64,000 bases of DNA from Aminobacterium mobile DSM 12262 (GCF_000526395.1 NZ_JAFZ01000001.1:1054001-1118000), one strand, 5' to 3'; positions 40,737 to 49,639 are shown, counted from the first letter of the stretch. Program-made: numbers and translations. The notes: generated by a model not told the origin, from the sequence alone.

Positions 40737-41684
40737 TTGGTTTGGAATAACAGAGTAACTCAACTTCTCGGCACCAAATATCCTCTTATTCAGGGGGGAA
40801 TGGCATGGGTTGCAAATTCTACCCTTGCCGCAGCGGTGAGTAATGCTGGTGGCTTGGGACTTATAGGGGCAGCCAATATGCCTCCTGAGATACTAGATCA
40901 AGAGCTCCAGAGAATAAAGACGTTAACTGATAAGCCTTTCGGCCTTAATATTATGCTGATGTCTCCTACGGCTGATGACGCAGTAGAATTAGCAGCTAAA
41001 CATAAGGTTCCTATAGTCACTACAGGGGCTGGAAGTCCAGGTAAGGTAATAGAAAAGCTTAAACCCATGGGAACTGTAATTATACCGGTTATTGCTTCAG
41101 TAGCTCAGGCTAAAAGGGTAGAAAAGCAAGGTGCAGATGCTGTAGTGGCAGAAGGGACAGAGGCAGGTGGCCATATTGGTGATTTAACGACTATGGTGCT
41201 TGTCCCACAAATTGTGGATGCTGTGCAACTTCCCGTTATTGCGGCTGGTGGAATTGCAGACGGGAGAGGGATAGGTGCGGCTTTTTGTCTTGGAGCAGAA
41301 GGAATTCAGATAGGGACTCGTATGGTGTGTTGCACTGAGTGTACGGTCCATCAAAACTACAAACAAGCAATTATCAATGCAAGAGATCGTAGCAATGTGG
41401 TTACCGGACGTAGCACGGGACATCCAGTTCGTTGCTTGCGCAATAAATTGACAGCTCGGTTTGAAGAACTAGAAACAAGCGGAGCTTCGGTTGAAGATAT
41501 AGAAAAGCTGGGAACAGGGCGACTTCGCGCCGCAGTGGTAGATGGAGATATAGAGTGGGGATCTCTGATGGCTGGCCAAAGTTCAGCCCTTATTCATGAT
41601 GTGAGGCCAGCTGCCGAAATTTTGCAGAATATGTTCGCAGAGGCAGCTGATGTTATTACTCGATTACCCCGTTTTGAGAGCTAG
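40737..41684 (+). CDS. fabK: Enoyl-ACP reductase II (FMN-dependent)
   Basis: Last reduction in each elongation cycle; the FMN-dependent TIM-barrel reductase found in anaerobes and streptococci instead of FabI. 315 residues, TTG start at 40737 after GAGGTGA. YPLIQGGMAWVANSTLAAAVSNAGGLGLIG, EGTEAGGHIGD, AAGGIADGRGIGAAFCLGAEGIQIGTRMV match FabK / nitronate-monooxygenase family; position inside the fab operon fixes the role as FabK. No FabI is seen in the window. Confidence 0.95.
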   Translation: MVWNNRVTQLLGTKYPLIQGGMAWVANSTLAAAVSNAGGLGLIGAANMPPEILDQELQRIKTLTDKPFGLNIMLMSPTADDAVELAAKHKVPIVTTGAGSPGKVIEKLKPMGTVIIPVIASVAQAKRVEKQGADAVVAEGTEAGGHIGDLTTMVLVPQIVDAVQLPVIAAGGIADGRGIGAAFCLGAEGIQIGTRMVCCTECTVHQNYKQAIINARDRSNVVTGRSTGHPVRCLRNKLTARFEELETSGASVEDIEKLGTGRLRAAVVDGDIEWGSLMAGQSSALIHDVRPAAEILQNMFAEAADVITRLPRFES

Positions 41685-41704
41685 AGAGTCGAGGTGACCG
41701 TATA

Positions 41705-42655
41705 TTGAAATATGCATTGGTTTTCCCAGGTCAGGGAGCGCAGGAAGTTGGTATGGGGAAATCCCTTTTCGATATGTTCCCAATAGCAAGAGAAATCTTT
41801 CAAAGGGCTGATAGTTCTTTGGGATTTCATTTAAGCCAGTTGATATTTAACGGACCTGAAGAGAAGTTGACACTGACAGCTTATACTCAGCCAGCTATTT
41901 TGACAGTAAGTGTGGCAGTCTATGAGATTCTTTCTCAAGAATTTGGGTTGCACTTTTCTCCAGCCTATATAGCGGGCCATAGTTTGGGAGAGTATACAGC
42001 TCTTGTTGTGGCAGGAGCTCTATCTTTAGAGGATGGAGTTCGTCTTGTCCATCTCCGAGGTTCTCTTATGCAAGAGGCGGTTCCGGAGGGAGAAGGAGCG
42101 ATGGCTGCCTTGCTTGGTTTAGAGTCAGATATAGTAGAAGATCTGTGTAAAACTATCGCTCCTCATGGAGAATGCCAGGCTGCAAATTATAATTCCCCAG
42201 GGCAGGTTGTTATTTCTGGAGCAACGGCCTTTGTGGAAAAAGCGGTTGAGGAAGCGAAGGAAAGAGGTGCTCGTAAGGCAGTGATGTTGAAAGTGAGTGC
42301 TCCTTTCCACAGCAAAATGATGAGGCCAGTGGCAAATAAATTGAAAGAGGCTTTTAACGGCTGCCAATGGGAAGCCCCCCAGTGGCCTGTTGTGGCTAAT
42401 GTTTCCGCACAACCTGTTTCCACTGTGCGGGAAGTGCAGAATGCATTGTTCCATCAGACATATATGCCTGTTTTATGGGCAAAATCTGTTGAATATATGG
42501 CATCTCAAGGAGTTGATACTTATTTCGAACTCGGACCGGGAACGGTTCTAGCCGGTCTTATCAAGCGCTGCCAAAAAGGGTCTAAAACCTATTCTGTAGC
42601 TACAGAAGAAGATATAAAGACCATCACTTCTCTTTTTAAGGAGGTGGTAGAGTGA
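41705..42655 (+). CDS. fabD: Malonyl-CoA:ACP transacylase
   Basis: Loads malonate onto acyl carrier protein. 316 residues, TTG start at 41705 after GAGGTGA. YALVFPGQGAQEVGMGKSLF, catalytic serine in AGHSLGEYTAL, LRGSLMQEA, and histidine in VSAPFHSKMM. The stop overlaps the fabG ATG by one base, giving coupled translation. Confidence 0.97.
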   Translation: MKYALVFPGQGAQEVGMGKSLFDMFPIAREIFQRADSSLGFHLSQLIFNGPEEKLTLTAYTQPAILTVSVAVYEILSQEFGLHFSPAYIAGHSLGEYTALVVAGALSLEDGVRLVHLRGSLMQEAVPEGEGAMAALLGLESDIVEDLCKTIAPHGECQAANYNSPGQVVISGATAFVEKAVEEAKERGARKAVMLKVSAPFHSKMMRPVANKLKEAFNGCQWEAPQWPVVANVSAQPVSTVREVQNALFHQTYMPVLWAKSVEYMASQGVDTYFELGPGTVLAGLIKRCQKGSKTYSVATEEDIKTITSLFKEVVE

Positions 42656-43398
42656 TGGGTATGGGTCGAGTTGCTCTCGTCACTGGTGGGGGGAGAGGAA
42701 TAGGCAAACATATTGCGCTGGAACTTGCTGCCCGCGGATATCATGTGGCTATTAGCTATAACAAGAGCGGCACAAGTGCTATGGATGTGTGCGATATGAT
42801 GCAACATTTGGGAGTAGATGCTTTCGCTGTACAATGTGATGTAACGAATCCGGAGCAGGTAGCAGAGATGTTTGTGCAGATAGAGGGGAATCTCGGGGCG
42901 GTAGACATTTTGGTTAATAATGCAGGTATTACTCGAGACAACCTCCTCATGAGAATGAAAGATGAAGAATGGCAAGACGTTATAGCTGCTAACCTGACAT
43001 CAGTTTTTTATTGTACAAAGCAAGCTATTAAGAAGATGGTAAAAGCACGATGGGGAAGGATTATTAACATCTCATCAGTGGTGGGGCTCATTGGCAATCC
43101 AGGACAGTCTAATTACTGTGCTTCTAAAGCGGGTATTGTAGGTTTCACGAAAGCTGTTGCCAGAGAGTATGGCGCTAGAGGGATCACTGCAAATGCCATT
43201 GCTCCTGGATTTATTGAATCTGATATGACTTCGGTCTTGAAAGATGAGATTAAACAGTCTATGCTGGCTCAGATTCCTCTTGGTCGGGCAGGGACTCCTG
43301 ATGATGTGGCCAGAGTTGCGGCTTTTCTAGCTTCAGATGATTCTGCATATGTAACTGGTCAAGTTATTGCCGTAGATGGCGGAATGACCATGTGTTAA
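42655..43398 (+). CDS. fabG: 3-oxoacyl-ACP reductase
   Basis: NADPH-dependent ketoreductase of the elongation cycle, short-chain dehydrogenase family. 247 residues. Cofactor motif TGGGRGIGKHIALEL, NNAG, catalytic Ser in NISSVVG and YCASK (Tyr and Lys), and the C-terminal GQVIAVDGGMTM. GTG 42652, ATG 42655 and ATG 42661 are all in frame; AAGGAGGTGG upstream makes 42652/42655 best. Confidence 0.97.
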   Translation: MGMGRVALVTGGGRGIGKHIALELAARGYHVAISYNKSGTSAMDVCDMMQHLGVDAFAVQCDVTNPEQVAEMFVQIEGNLGAVDILVNNAGITRDNLLMRMKDEEWQDVIAANLTSVFYCTKQAIKKMVKARWGRIINISSVVGLIGNPGQSNYCASKAGIVGFTKAVAREYGARGITANAIAPGFIESDMTSVLKDEIKQSMLAQIPLGRAGTPDDVARVAAFLASDDSAYVTGQVIAVDGGMTMC

Positions 43399-43426
43399 GA
43401 AGAGTAGTGGAAGGGGGTGAAGGAGA

Positions 43427-43678
43427 ATGAAGAAAGAAGAAGTTGTTGCTCGCTTAAAAGAAATTATTATGGACAGACTTGATGTTGAAGATGGCCAGAT
43501 TGTTCTCGAGGCTTCCTTCGTGGAGGATCTTGGTGCTGATTCTCTTGACATCGTTGAGCTCATTATGGGTATTGAAGAAGAATTTGATATTGAAATACCT
43601 GACGAGGATGCTGAGAAGCTCACTTCCGTAGGGGAAGCTATGAAGTATACCCTCGAAAAGCTTGGAGTAGAAGAGTAA
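43427..43678 (+). CDS. acpP: Acyl carrier protein
   Basis: 83 residues, acidic, with the phosphopantetheine-attachment serine in [20 protein letters not shown]. Carries all fatty-acid intermediates. Preceded by GAAGGAGA. A 98-base gap with a hairpin separates it from fabF, in contrast to the tight spacing in the rest of the operon. Confidence 0.97.
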   Translation: MKKEEVVARLKEIIMDRLDVEDGQIVLEASFVEDLGADSLDIVELIMGIEEEFDIEIPDEDAEKLTSVGEAMKYTLEKLGVEE

Positions 43679-43699
43679 TTTGGAATAAAGGCATTTCTG

Positions 43700-43726
43700 G
43701 GCCGGAGGAATATAGATCCCCCGGCC
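43700..43726 (+). other. Hairpin in the acpP-fabF gap
   Basis: GGCCGG (43700-43705) pairs with CCGGCC (43721-43726), extended inward by GGA/TCC across one mismatch. No T tract follows, so it is probably not a full terminator; an RNA-processing or stability element that raises acpP over fabF is possible. Confidence 0.4.
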
Positions 43727-43776
43727 TATTGCAACATCGCGGTGCCCTATCCCTGAACGGTGAGGAGTGACGTGAT

Positions 43777-45015
43777 TTGAGAAGGGTAGTTATTACAGGG
43801 CTTGGAGTAGTGAGCCCAATCGCGAATGGAAGAGTAGATTTCTGGAAAGCTCTTGAAGAAGGACGAAATGGCGTCGGTCCTTTAACGACCTTTGATGCCT
43901 CTGACCTTCCTGTAACTTTCGGAGCTGAGGTCAGAGACTTTGACCCAACTCATTGGCTTGACAATAAAGAGGTAAAACGCTCCGATCGGGTGATCCATTT
44001 TGCTGTAGCTGCTTCAGATATGGCTCTTGAGGATGCCCATCTGGATGTAAAAAGCCTGGATTCTAATAAATTTGGTGTTTATATTGGAACTGGACAAGGC
44101 GGCATAGAGACGACTTTTAATAATTTTCAGACCCTTATTGAAAAGGGCCCAAGGCGAGTAAGCCCCTTTTTCATTCCTATGATGATCAGCAATATGTCTA
44201 CGGCTTACGTAGCTATTCGGTACGGCGCAAAGGGGCCCAATCTATGCGTTGTCACAGCATGTGCTACAGGAACCAATAGTATAGGAGAAGCTTATTACGC
44301 CATACAGCGAGATGACGCAGATGTTATTTTAGCTGGGGGCACGGAAGCTGCTCTTCGTTCTATCAGCATAGCTGGCTTTGCTGCTATGAAAGCTCTTTCG
44401 ACCCGCAATGATGAGCCTCAGCGAGCATCTCGTCCTTTCGATCTGGACCGAGATGGCTTCGTAATGGGCGAGGGTGCGGGCGTTCTCGTGCTGGAAGAAC
44501 TGGACCATGCTCTTCGTCGTGGAGCCCATATATATGGCGAAGTTGTGGGATATGGATCTACATGTGACGCTAGCCACATTACAGCGCCAGATCCAAAAGG
44601 CGAAGGGGCCGTACGAGCGATGCGCCAAGCAATAAGTCAGGCAAAATGGCTTCCAGAAGATGTGGAATATATTAACGCTCATGGAACCTCTACCGGTCTA
44701 AACGATAAAATGGAATCTATGGCGATTCGTACTGTCTTTGGAGAATATACACCCAAGATTTTGGTTAACTCTACAAAATCTATGATTGGACACTGTCTCG
44801 GTGCCGCTGGAGCTCTTGAGACGATAGCTGCAATTCAATCTATTGTAGAGAACGTTGTCCATCCTACTGTTAACTATGAAACGCCAGATCCGGAATGTGA
44901 TATTCATGTGGTAGGGCCTCAAGCGGTGCATAAACCAGTTTCTCGAGTGCTCGTCAACAGTTTTGGTTTTGGTGGGCACAATGCTGTTGTTGCTGTCCAG
45001 AAGTACGAGAGGTAA
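43777..45015 (+). CDS. fabF: 3-oxoacyl-ACP synthase II
   Basis: Elongating condensing enzyme. 412 residues from TTG 43777 (GAGGAG upstream). Cys in VVTACATGTNSIGEA, His in NAHGTSTGLNDKME and in KSMIGHCLGAAGALE, and the C-terminal NSFGFGGHNAVVAVQKY. Last fab gene of the operon; rnc starts 8 bases later, as in many bacteria. Confidence 0.97.
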   Translation: MRRVVITGLGVVSPIANGRVDFWKALEEGRNGVGPLTTFDASDLPVTFGAEVRDFDPTHWLDNKEVKRSDRVIHFAVAASDMALEDAHLDVKSLDSNKFGVYIGTGQGGIETTFNNFQTLIEKGPRRVSPFFIPMMISNMSTAYVAIRYGAKGPNLCVVTACATGTNSIGEAYYAIQRDDADVILAGGTEAALRSISIAGFAAMKALSTRNDEPQRASRPFDLDRDGFVMGEGAGVLVLEELDHALRRGAHIYGEVVGYGSTCDASHITAPDPKGEGAVRAMRQAISQAKWLPEDVEYINAHGTSTGLNDKMESMAIRTVFGEYTPKILVNSTKSMIGHCLGAAGALETIAAIQSIVENVVHPTVNYETPDPECDIHVVGPQAVHKPVSRVLVNSFGFGGHNAVVAVQKYER

Positions 45016-45023
45016 GAGGTCCT

Positions 45024-45815
45024 GTGAAGAATAGTCCTGAAAAAGAACAATGGTGGAATCAGAGTCTTCTCTCTTTTCAGGAAAAATTAGGATACTCTTT
45101 TTTAAGAAGAGAACTTTTAGAAGAGGCCCTCACCCATGCTTCTTATGCTTATGAAGAGGGCCTCCCTTATTATAATGAGCGTCTTGAATTTTTAGGAGAC
45201 GCTGTGTTAGAGCTTGTGGTTTCAGCAGAACTCTATGGTGAGTATCCTGATCTTGACGAGGGGAAGTTAACTCAATTTCGCTCAAATCTTGTTCGAAAAA
45301 AAGCTCTTTTTATATGGGGAAAAAGTATGGAATTACCCCGACTTATTCGGGTGGGGAAAGGAATAGAACATCAAGGCATTAACTCTTCTATTATTGCTGA
45401 TGCAGTTGAGGCAGTGTTTGGTGCTGTTTTTTATGATGGTGGATTTCAGGTAGCACAAAAAGTAATACGCAGATATCTTTTTTTCCAGTCTACTGTTAAT
45501 CCTTATGAAGAAAATCAGGATCCTAAATCTCTTCTGCAAGTTGAAACTCAAAAAAGAGGAATGGGACATCCTGACTATGTAGTGGCCTCCTCTGAAGGGC
45601 CTTCGCATTTACCTAAGTTCATCGTACATTTAAAAATAGATGGAGTTATCTTTGGATGTGGAACGGGGCACTCGCGAAAACTAGCGGAGATTCAAGCAGC
45701 TGCCCAGGGGTTGGGCAAAATATCCCTCCTCAAAAGAGAGGGTATAGAGGGGGGGGAGGAAAAGGAGATTGGCCATGGATCTTATGCAAAAAGCAATTAT
45801 AATGACCAAAGATGA
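45024..45815 (+). CDS. rnc: Ribonuclease III
   Basis: Double-strand-specific endoribonuclease for rRNA and mRNA processing. 263 residues, GTG start at 45024. Catalytic signature ERLEFLGDAVLELVVS and an acidic site in ADAVEAVFGAVFYD; C-terminal dsRNA-binding domain (DPKSLLQVETQKRG..YVVASSEGPSHLPKFIVHLKIDG). The acpP-fabF-rnc order is widely conserved. Overlaps pyrR by about 41 bases. Confidence 0.96.
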   Translation: MKNSPEKEQWWNQSLLSFQEKLGYSFLRRELLEEALTHASYAYEEGLPYYNERLEFLGDAVLELVVSAELYGEYPDLDEGKLTQFRSNLVRKKALFIWGKSMELPRLIRVGKGIEHQGINSSIIADAVEAVFGAVFYDGGFQVAQKVIRRYLFFQSTVNPYEENQDPKSLLQVETQKRGMGHPDYVVASSEGPSHLPKFIVHLKIDGVIFGCGTGHSRKLAEIQAAAQGLGKISLLKREGIEGGEEKEIGHGSYAKSNYNDQR

Positions 45816-46326
45816 TATAAAAAGAGTGTTAAAGAGGATTGGCAATGAGATCATAGAGTGGAACAGGGGAACAGAAGGGATAGCATTACTCGGAATACAA
45901 AGGCGCGGAGTGTATTTAGCTAAGCGACTTCAGGATGTGTTACTCCAGCAAGAAAAAGTAAAAATTCCCACAGGAGAACTTGATATAACCTTGTATAGAG
46001 ATGATTTAACGTTGCTTCACGAGCAACCTATGGTCCATAGCACTTCCATTCCTTTCGATGTCAGTGGCATGAATCTTATTTTAGTAGACGATGTGATCTA
46101 TACGGGACGGACTGTGCGGGCGGCTTTGGATGCTCTTATGGATCTTGGGCGTCCTTCCTCTGTGCAACTTGCAGTATTAATAGATCGAGGACATCGTGAG
46201 CTGCCAATACACCCGGATTTTTGTGGTAAAAAGGTTCCAACTTCCTCTGATGAAATTGTGGAAGTAAGAGTGGAAGAGCTTGACGGCGTAGATGATGTGG
46301 TTATTTGCGAAAAACAAAGTGAATGA
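45775..46326 (+). CDS. pyrR: PyrR, pyrimidine regulator / uracil phosphoribosyltransferase
   Basis: 183 residues from ATG 45775 (AAGGAG 7 bases upstream). PRPP-binding motif LILVDDVIYTGRTVRAALDAL, IALLGIQRRGVYLA, LYRDDLT, and PSSVQLAVLIDRGHRELPI match the PyrR family: UMP-dependent mRNA-binding attenuation protein with uracil phosphoribosyltransferase activity. No pyrimidine genes or PyrR-binding loops are seen next to it, so it is separated from its usual targets here. Overlaps rnc upstream and the next gene downstream. Confidence 0.93.
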   Translation: MDLMQKAIIMTKDDIKRVLKRIGNEIIEWNRGTEGIALLGIQRRGVYLAKRLQDVLLQQEKVKIPTGELDITLYRDDLTLLHEQPMVHSTSIPFDVSGMNLILVDDVIYTGRTVRAALDALMDLGRPSSVQLAVLIDRGHRELPIHPDFCGKKVPTSSDEIVEVRVEELDGVDDVVICEKQSE

Positions 46327-47164
46327 AAAATTCTCCCCCACGAGAAAAGTGAGGTTGTTTTTTGCCTTTTTGCTCCTATTGTTCCTCGTCCCTTGCAGAG
46401 CTTTAGCTATGGACTTGTGCGTATCATCTCCATGGTTGTCTGTTATGTCCAATTTTATGGGGGGCGTATATGTAACAGTCCATCCTATGGTAGTGTGGTC
46501 TGAAGATGGATTGGAAAAAAGAGTGGCGCCAAAAAAAATGTCAGAAGATCTCCCCTTACTGGTATTAGATTATTCAGACGCTCAAAAATATGGAATATCT
46601 GAAAAAAGGAAGAATCTGTATGTTCTTTATCGAAATCTTCCTTTCCCTAGAGAGAAGTTAGATAGCTATTTTGCCGATCCCTCAGTGCTTCCCTTTATTG
46701 CTCAACGAATTTTGAATGTTTTTTCCAGCCTCGACACAGAGCATTATTTTTTCTACCAACGGCGACTAGCGGAGTTTCAGGGGCGTTTAGAGAGCACAGT
46801 CCTTCTAGGGAGACAATTACTGCAAGGTAAAAAAGTCTACGACCTCTCAGCTTCATATGGGGAGCTTTTACGGGCAGCCCGATGTGAAATATTGCGTCCT
46901 TCGGGGGAGAATGTAACTCTTTGGAAAAATGGAGAGTCTTTGGATAGCTTCAAACAAAAAGTAGAGGAAATTATAAAACAAGGTATACCAGTAGTTTACG
47001 ATGCACAAACACCTCGATGTATGCAAGATACGTTGCTAAAGATCAAATCTTCTCAAATTATTCTCCTTAAGCGACCTACTATAGAGGAAGATCTTATTAT
47101 TTCTTTATATGACCAATATCTGTCTATATGGAATATAGCAGCTTCTTCCGCTACATCTAATTAG
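46319..47164 (+). CDS. Exported protein resembling ZnuA/TroA-type solute-binding proteins
   Basis: About 281 residues from GTG 46319 (ATG 46292 also in frame). A clear signal peptide (KVRLFFAFLLLLFLVPCRALA) precedes the mature part. The layout VSSPWLSVMSNFMGGVYVTVHPMV, later YFADPSVLPFIAQRILNVFSSLDTEHYFFYQRRLAEFQGRLE, and GKKVYDLSASYGELLRAARCEI, parallels cluster 9 metal-binding proteins, where a DP..A..I block and the long linker helix are typical. Metal-binding histidines expected at the usual places are largely missing, and no ABC permease/ATPase is adjacent. Function unknown; the relationship is a tentative pattern match. Confidence 0.6.
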   Translation: MNEKFSPTRKVRLFFAFLLLLFLVPCRALAMDLCVSSPWLSVMSNFMGGVYVTVHPMVVWSEDGLEKRVAPKKMSEDLPLLVLDYSDAQKYGISEKRKNLYVLYRNLPFPREKLDSYFADPSVLPFIAQRILNVFSSLDTEHYFFYQRRLAEFQGRLESTVLLGRQLLQGKKVYDLSASYGELLRAARCEILRPSGENVTLWKNGESLDSFKQKVEEIIKQGIPVVYDAQTPRCMQDTLLKIKSSQIILLKRPTIEEDLIISLYDQYLSIWNIAASSATSN

Positions 47165-47167
47165 CTC

Positions 47168-47248
47168 TTAACAGCGGATTCTTTACACCGTCTCGACTGT
47201 CTGTTCCTTTTATCTCACAGGATTTCTAGTTAACAGCAGATTCTTTAC
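47168..47248. repeat. 19-base near-perfect direct repeat at the MFS gene end
   Basis: TTAACAGCGGATTCTTTAC (47168-47186) and TTAACAGCAGATTCTTTAC (47230-47248) differ at one base. The second copy encodes the last codons (KESAVN) of the - strand MFS gene; the first would encode KESAVK, so it looks like a leftover of a small tandem duplication of that gene's 3' end. Confidence 0.6.
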
Positions 47249-48422
47249 CGCTAGCTGTCTTTTTAGGGAAAAAGAGGAATGGAATTGTAGCAGAAAAGAT
47301 CATAAAACTTAAAATATGAAAGGGACTAACTTTTAGCCCAGACTCTACTACAAATCCGTCAAGAATTGGGCCAGTCATCATTCCCAGACTAAAGAAAATA
47401 TTAAAAATACTCATAGTTCTCCCACTTCCGAATTCAGCGCTGTTTTCTGCTGTGATGGCAGCTAAAGAAGGAGAGGAAAGAGCGTGTCCGACCCCGAAAA
47501 TGATACTGGCTACTGTAAGCCCTAAAAAGCTGCGGAAATAGGGTATAACCAGGAAAACAACTCCAGATAAAATGCCACCAAATACAATCAGACGATGTCG
47601 TTCTATGGTATCGGAAAGAGGGCCGAAAAACCGCTGCAGAGCTCCAGTTGCTATGGAGTTAAGAGAAAGTATTATCCCAATTTGGGAAAAAGATAGAGAG
47701 TATCCTTGAGCTAGAAGAGGAATAAGCATAAGGATGGTTCCCCGGCACATGGCAAAACAGAATTGATAGTAAAAACAAATTCGGAGTGCCCAATTTCGTA
47801 GCATTCCTTTTATAGCAGGGAACATCGTTTGACCAGTAGCTTGGGCTCGAGTAGGTATCCGGTGAGGAAGTTTCCGTATAACCATAAACAGAGCAAGACT
47901 TGTTAGGACTGTCATGAAGTAAAAAGGGAGTTGCCATCCCCATCGATCGGTGAGTATGCCGCTGATGAGAGGACCAAAGCCTACTCCTAAAAAATGAGCT
48001 CCTTGCAAAGTCCCAAAAAGACGACCTTCATTTCCCTCTTCAGCAATGTCGGCGCCAATAGCCATAGCTATTGGTATAACAAAAGCGGAACCTAAGCCGT
48101 GAAAGAACCTTATGGCTACTAATGCTACTGTATTGTCGGCTCTTACGTAAGCGAGAGATGCTAAAGAGTAGACCAATAGGCCTGCACCAAGAAGGAGTTT
48201 TCGATCAAAGCGCTCAGCTAACTCACCAGAGATGAGCATCCCTCCGGTTCGGGCAAAAGAAAAGGTTCCAAAAACAAAGCCAAGAACAATACCACTGGCG
48301 CCAAGTTTGGAAGCATATATAGGTAAAATAGGACTAATGACGCCTACGCCAAGCATGGCGCAAAAGAGAGAAAGAGAAAGTGTTAACAGAATATAATTAT
48401 GAGATGTTTGAGAATTTGTCAT
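47226..48422 (-). CDS. MFS transporter
   Basis: 398 residues, about 12 transmembrane helices, cytoplasmic membrane. Loop sequence ELAERFDRKLLLGAGLLVYS after TM2 and the second-half SDTIERHRLIVFGGI fit the major facilitator superfamily; the drug-efflux-like subfamily (DHA1 type, GxLSDRxGRR variants) is likely. Substrate unknown. Start chosen at ATG 48422 (MTNSQTSHNY), since the frame running to 48452 lies within the selD terminator hairpin. Downstream of selD on the same strand but separated by that terminator. Confidence 0.85.
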   Translation of the reverse strand: MTNSQTSHNYILLTLSLSLFCAMLGVGVISPILPIYASKLGASGIVLGFVFGTFSFARTGGMLISGELAERFDRKLLLGAGLLVYSLASLAYVRADNTVALVAIRFFHGLGSAFVIPIAMAIGADIAEEGNEGRLFGTLQGAHFLGVGFGPLISGILTDRWGWQLPFYFMTVLTSLALFMVIRKLPHRIPTRAQATGQTMFPAIKGMLRNWALRICFYYQFCFAMCRGTILMLIPLLAQGYSLSFSQIGIILSLNSIATGALQRFFGPLSDTIERHRLIVFGGILSGVVFLVIPYFRSFLGLTVASIIFGVGHALSSPSLAAITAENSAEFGSGRTMSIFNIFFSLGMMTGPILDGFVVESGLKVSPFHILSFMIFSATIPFLFFPKKTASGKESAVN

Positions 48423-48434
48423 GAGTTGCCCCTT

Positions 48435-48468
48435 CAAAAGATCCCCTCGCATATGTGAGGGGATCTTT
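48435..48468 (-). terminator. Terminator of selD
   Basis: A 12-bp perfect stem (AAAGATCCCCTC at 48437-48448 with GAGGGGATCTTT at 48457-48468), 8-base loop; on the - strand it ends in TTTTG. Lies 17 bases after the selD stop and just ahead of the MFS start. Confidence 0.75.
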
Positions 48469-48484
48469 GGATAACTTTATTGTA

Positions 48485-49531
48485 CTAAATATTATCAACG
48501 ATTTCAATCATACCTTCTCCCGGTTTGAATCTACCTATACATATACTTCTTTCAAAACCAGCATTTTTTAAAGATTGTATTATCCCTTCTGCCTTGTCAG
48601 GGCTCACAGCCAACAAAAACCCACCAGATGTCTGAGCGTCATAGAGGATATCTACTTCCTCATCGGGGAAAGCCTGCATTCCATGAACCATATCTTCGTA
48701 TTGAATGCGGTTATTGTATGTTCCTGCTGGAATCAACCCGCTCTCTGCCAGCTCTATTACACCTGGAAGTAAAGGAACATTGTGAAGTCCAAGAACTAAA
48801 TTAAGATTCTTCAGGGAAAGCATATCCAATGCATGTCCGATCAGACCAAAGCCTGTGACGTCGGTACAGGCATGGATAGCTATTTTTTGGTCTTCTGAAA
48901 GAATCATAGGAACATTGTTAAGGGTTGACATCCATCGAATGGCCTCTGACGGGCCTTGAGGATCTTCAATCATGTCAGCTTTAATGCCAGTAGCTATAAT
49001 TCCTGTCCCAACAGGTTTTGTAAGAATAAGAAGATCTCCAAGCTGAGCTCCTACAACTTGCCATGGGTGCTCTCGTGCCACTTCTCCATATACAGCGAGC
49101 CCATATTTAGGTTCTTCGTCTTCTACGCTGTGTCCTCCCACTAGAAAAGCACCGGCTTCTCTTACTTTAGAATACCCACCTTCTAAGATTTCCCTTAATA
49201 TTTCTATATCGAGTTTTTTTACAGGGAATCCTACTATGTTCAAAGCTACTATTGGATGTCCTCCCATAGCAAAAACATCACTGATAGAGTTACATGCAGC
49301 TATTTCTCCCCACTTTCTCGGATTATCTACGATTGGCGTGATAAAATCCAAAGTGAGAATACCGAGTCGTTTTTCATCTATAATCCAGAGAGCAGCATCT
49401 TCACCAGAAGCCCAAGTAGAAATGATCCTTTCATCATGAACTGGAGGAAGATTTCGTAGTATTTTTTCCAGGTCCGCCGGACCTATTTTAGCAGCTCACC
49501 CACTTGTTCTTGATAGTTCAGTTAATCGCAT
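48485..49531 (-). CDS. selD: Selenophosphate synthetase with active-site selenocysteine (UGA)
   Basis: Makes selenophosphate from selenide and ATP for SelA. Normal decoding gives only an internal 288-residue frame starting MDFITP. Upstream, in the same frame with no other stop, an ATG at 49531 (GGAAAGGAGG 7 bases before) reads MRLTELSRTSG-UGA-AAKIGPADLEKIL, matching the SelD N-terminus; the UGA (49498-49496, codon 12) sits exactly at the catalytic Cys/Sec of the GU/CxxK motif, with Lys15 retained. Later SelD motifs follow: GEDAALW, LTLDFITPIVDNPRKWGEIAACNSISDVFAMGG, DVTGFGLIGHALDM. 348 residues with Sec. SelA and SelB are encoded at 4-7.6 kb. A short SECIS hairpin follows the UGA. Confidence 0.95.
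49470..49484 (-). promoter_or_regulatory. Candidate bacterial SECIS element in selD
   Basis: On the - strand, AGGUCC-GGC-GGACCU: a 6-bp perfect stem with a 3-base loop starting with two G residues. The stem begins 11 bases and the loop 17 bases after the UGA, fitting the bacterial SECIS rule I recall (loop about 16-37 bases downstream, G in the first two loop positions). It would be the SelB-binding signal. Confidence 0.75.
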
Positions 49532-49558
49532 GGTCAATCCTCCTTTCCTTCGAAAGAA

Positions 49559-49567
49559 ATTATAACA
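49559..49567 (-). promoter_or_regulatory. Promoter of selD (extended -10)
   Basis: On the - strand TGTTATAAT: perfect TATAAT (49564-49559) with a TGn extension, 28 bases ahead of the selD ATG. No clear -35. Confidence 0.6.
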
Positions 49568-49605
49568 AATTTCAATCGAAATTATTCGATGAAGCTATGA
49601 GATAC

Positions 49606-49639
49606 CACAAATAATTTACAGCGGAATTATTTGTGTTTT
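49606..49639 (+). terminator. Hairpin with T tract upstream of prfB
   Basis: CACAAATAATT (49606-49616) pairs perfectly with AATTATTTGTG (49625-49635), then TTTT. Reads as a + strand terminator, yet no + strand gene precedes it (selD is divergent), so it could be an attenuator in the prfB leader or a barrier between the divergent units. Confidence 0.45.

Noticed and set aside
47165-47248. Direct repeat as insertion-sequence target duplication
   Set aside because: The two copies are only 62 bases apart, with no transposase or inverted ends; better explained by duplication of the MFS gene end.
48485-49351. selD taken as a 288-residue gene starting at MDFITP
   Set aside because: It would lack the catalytic residue and conserved N-terminal domain; the upstream frame with one UGA restores them.
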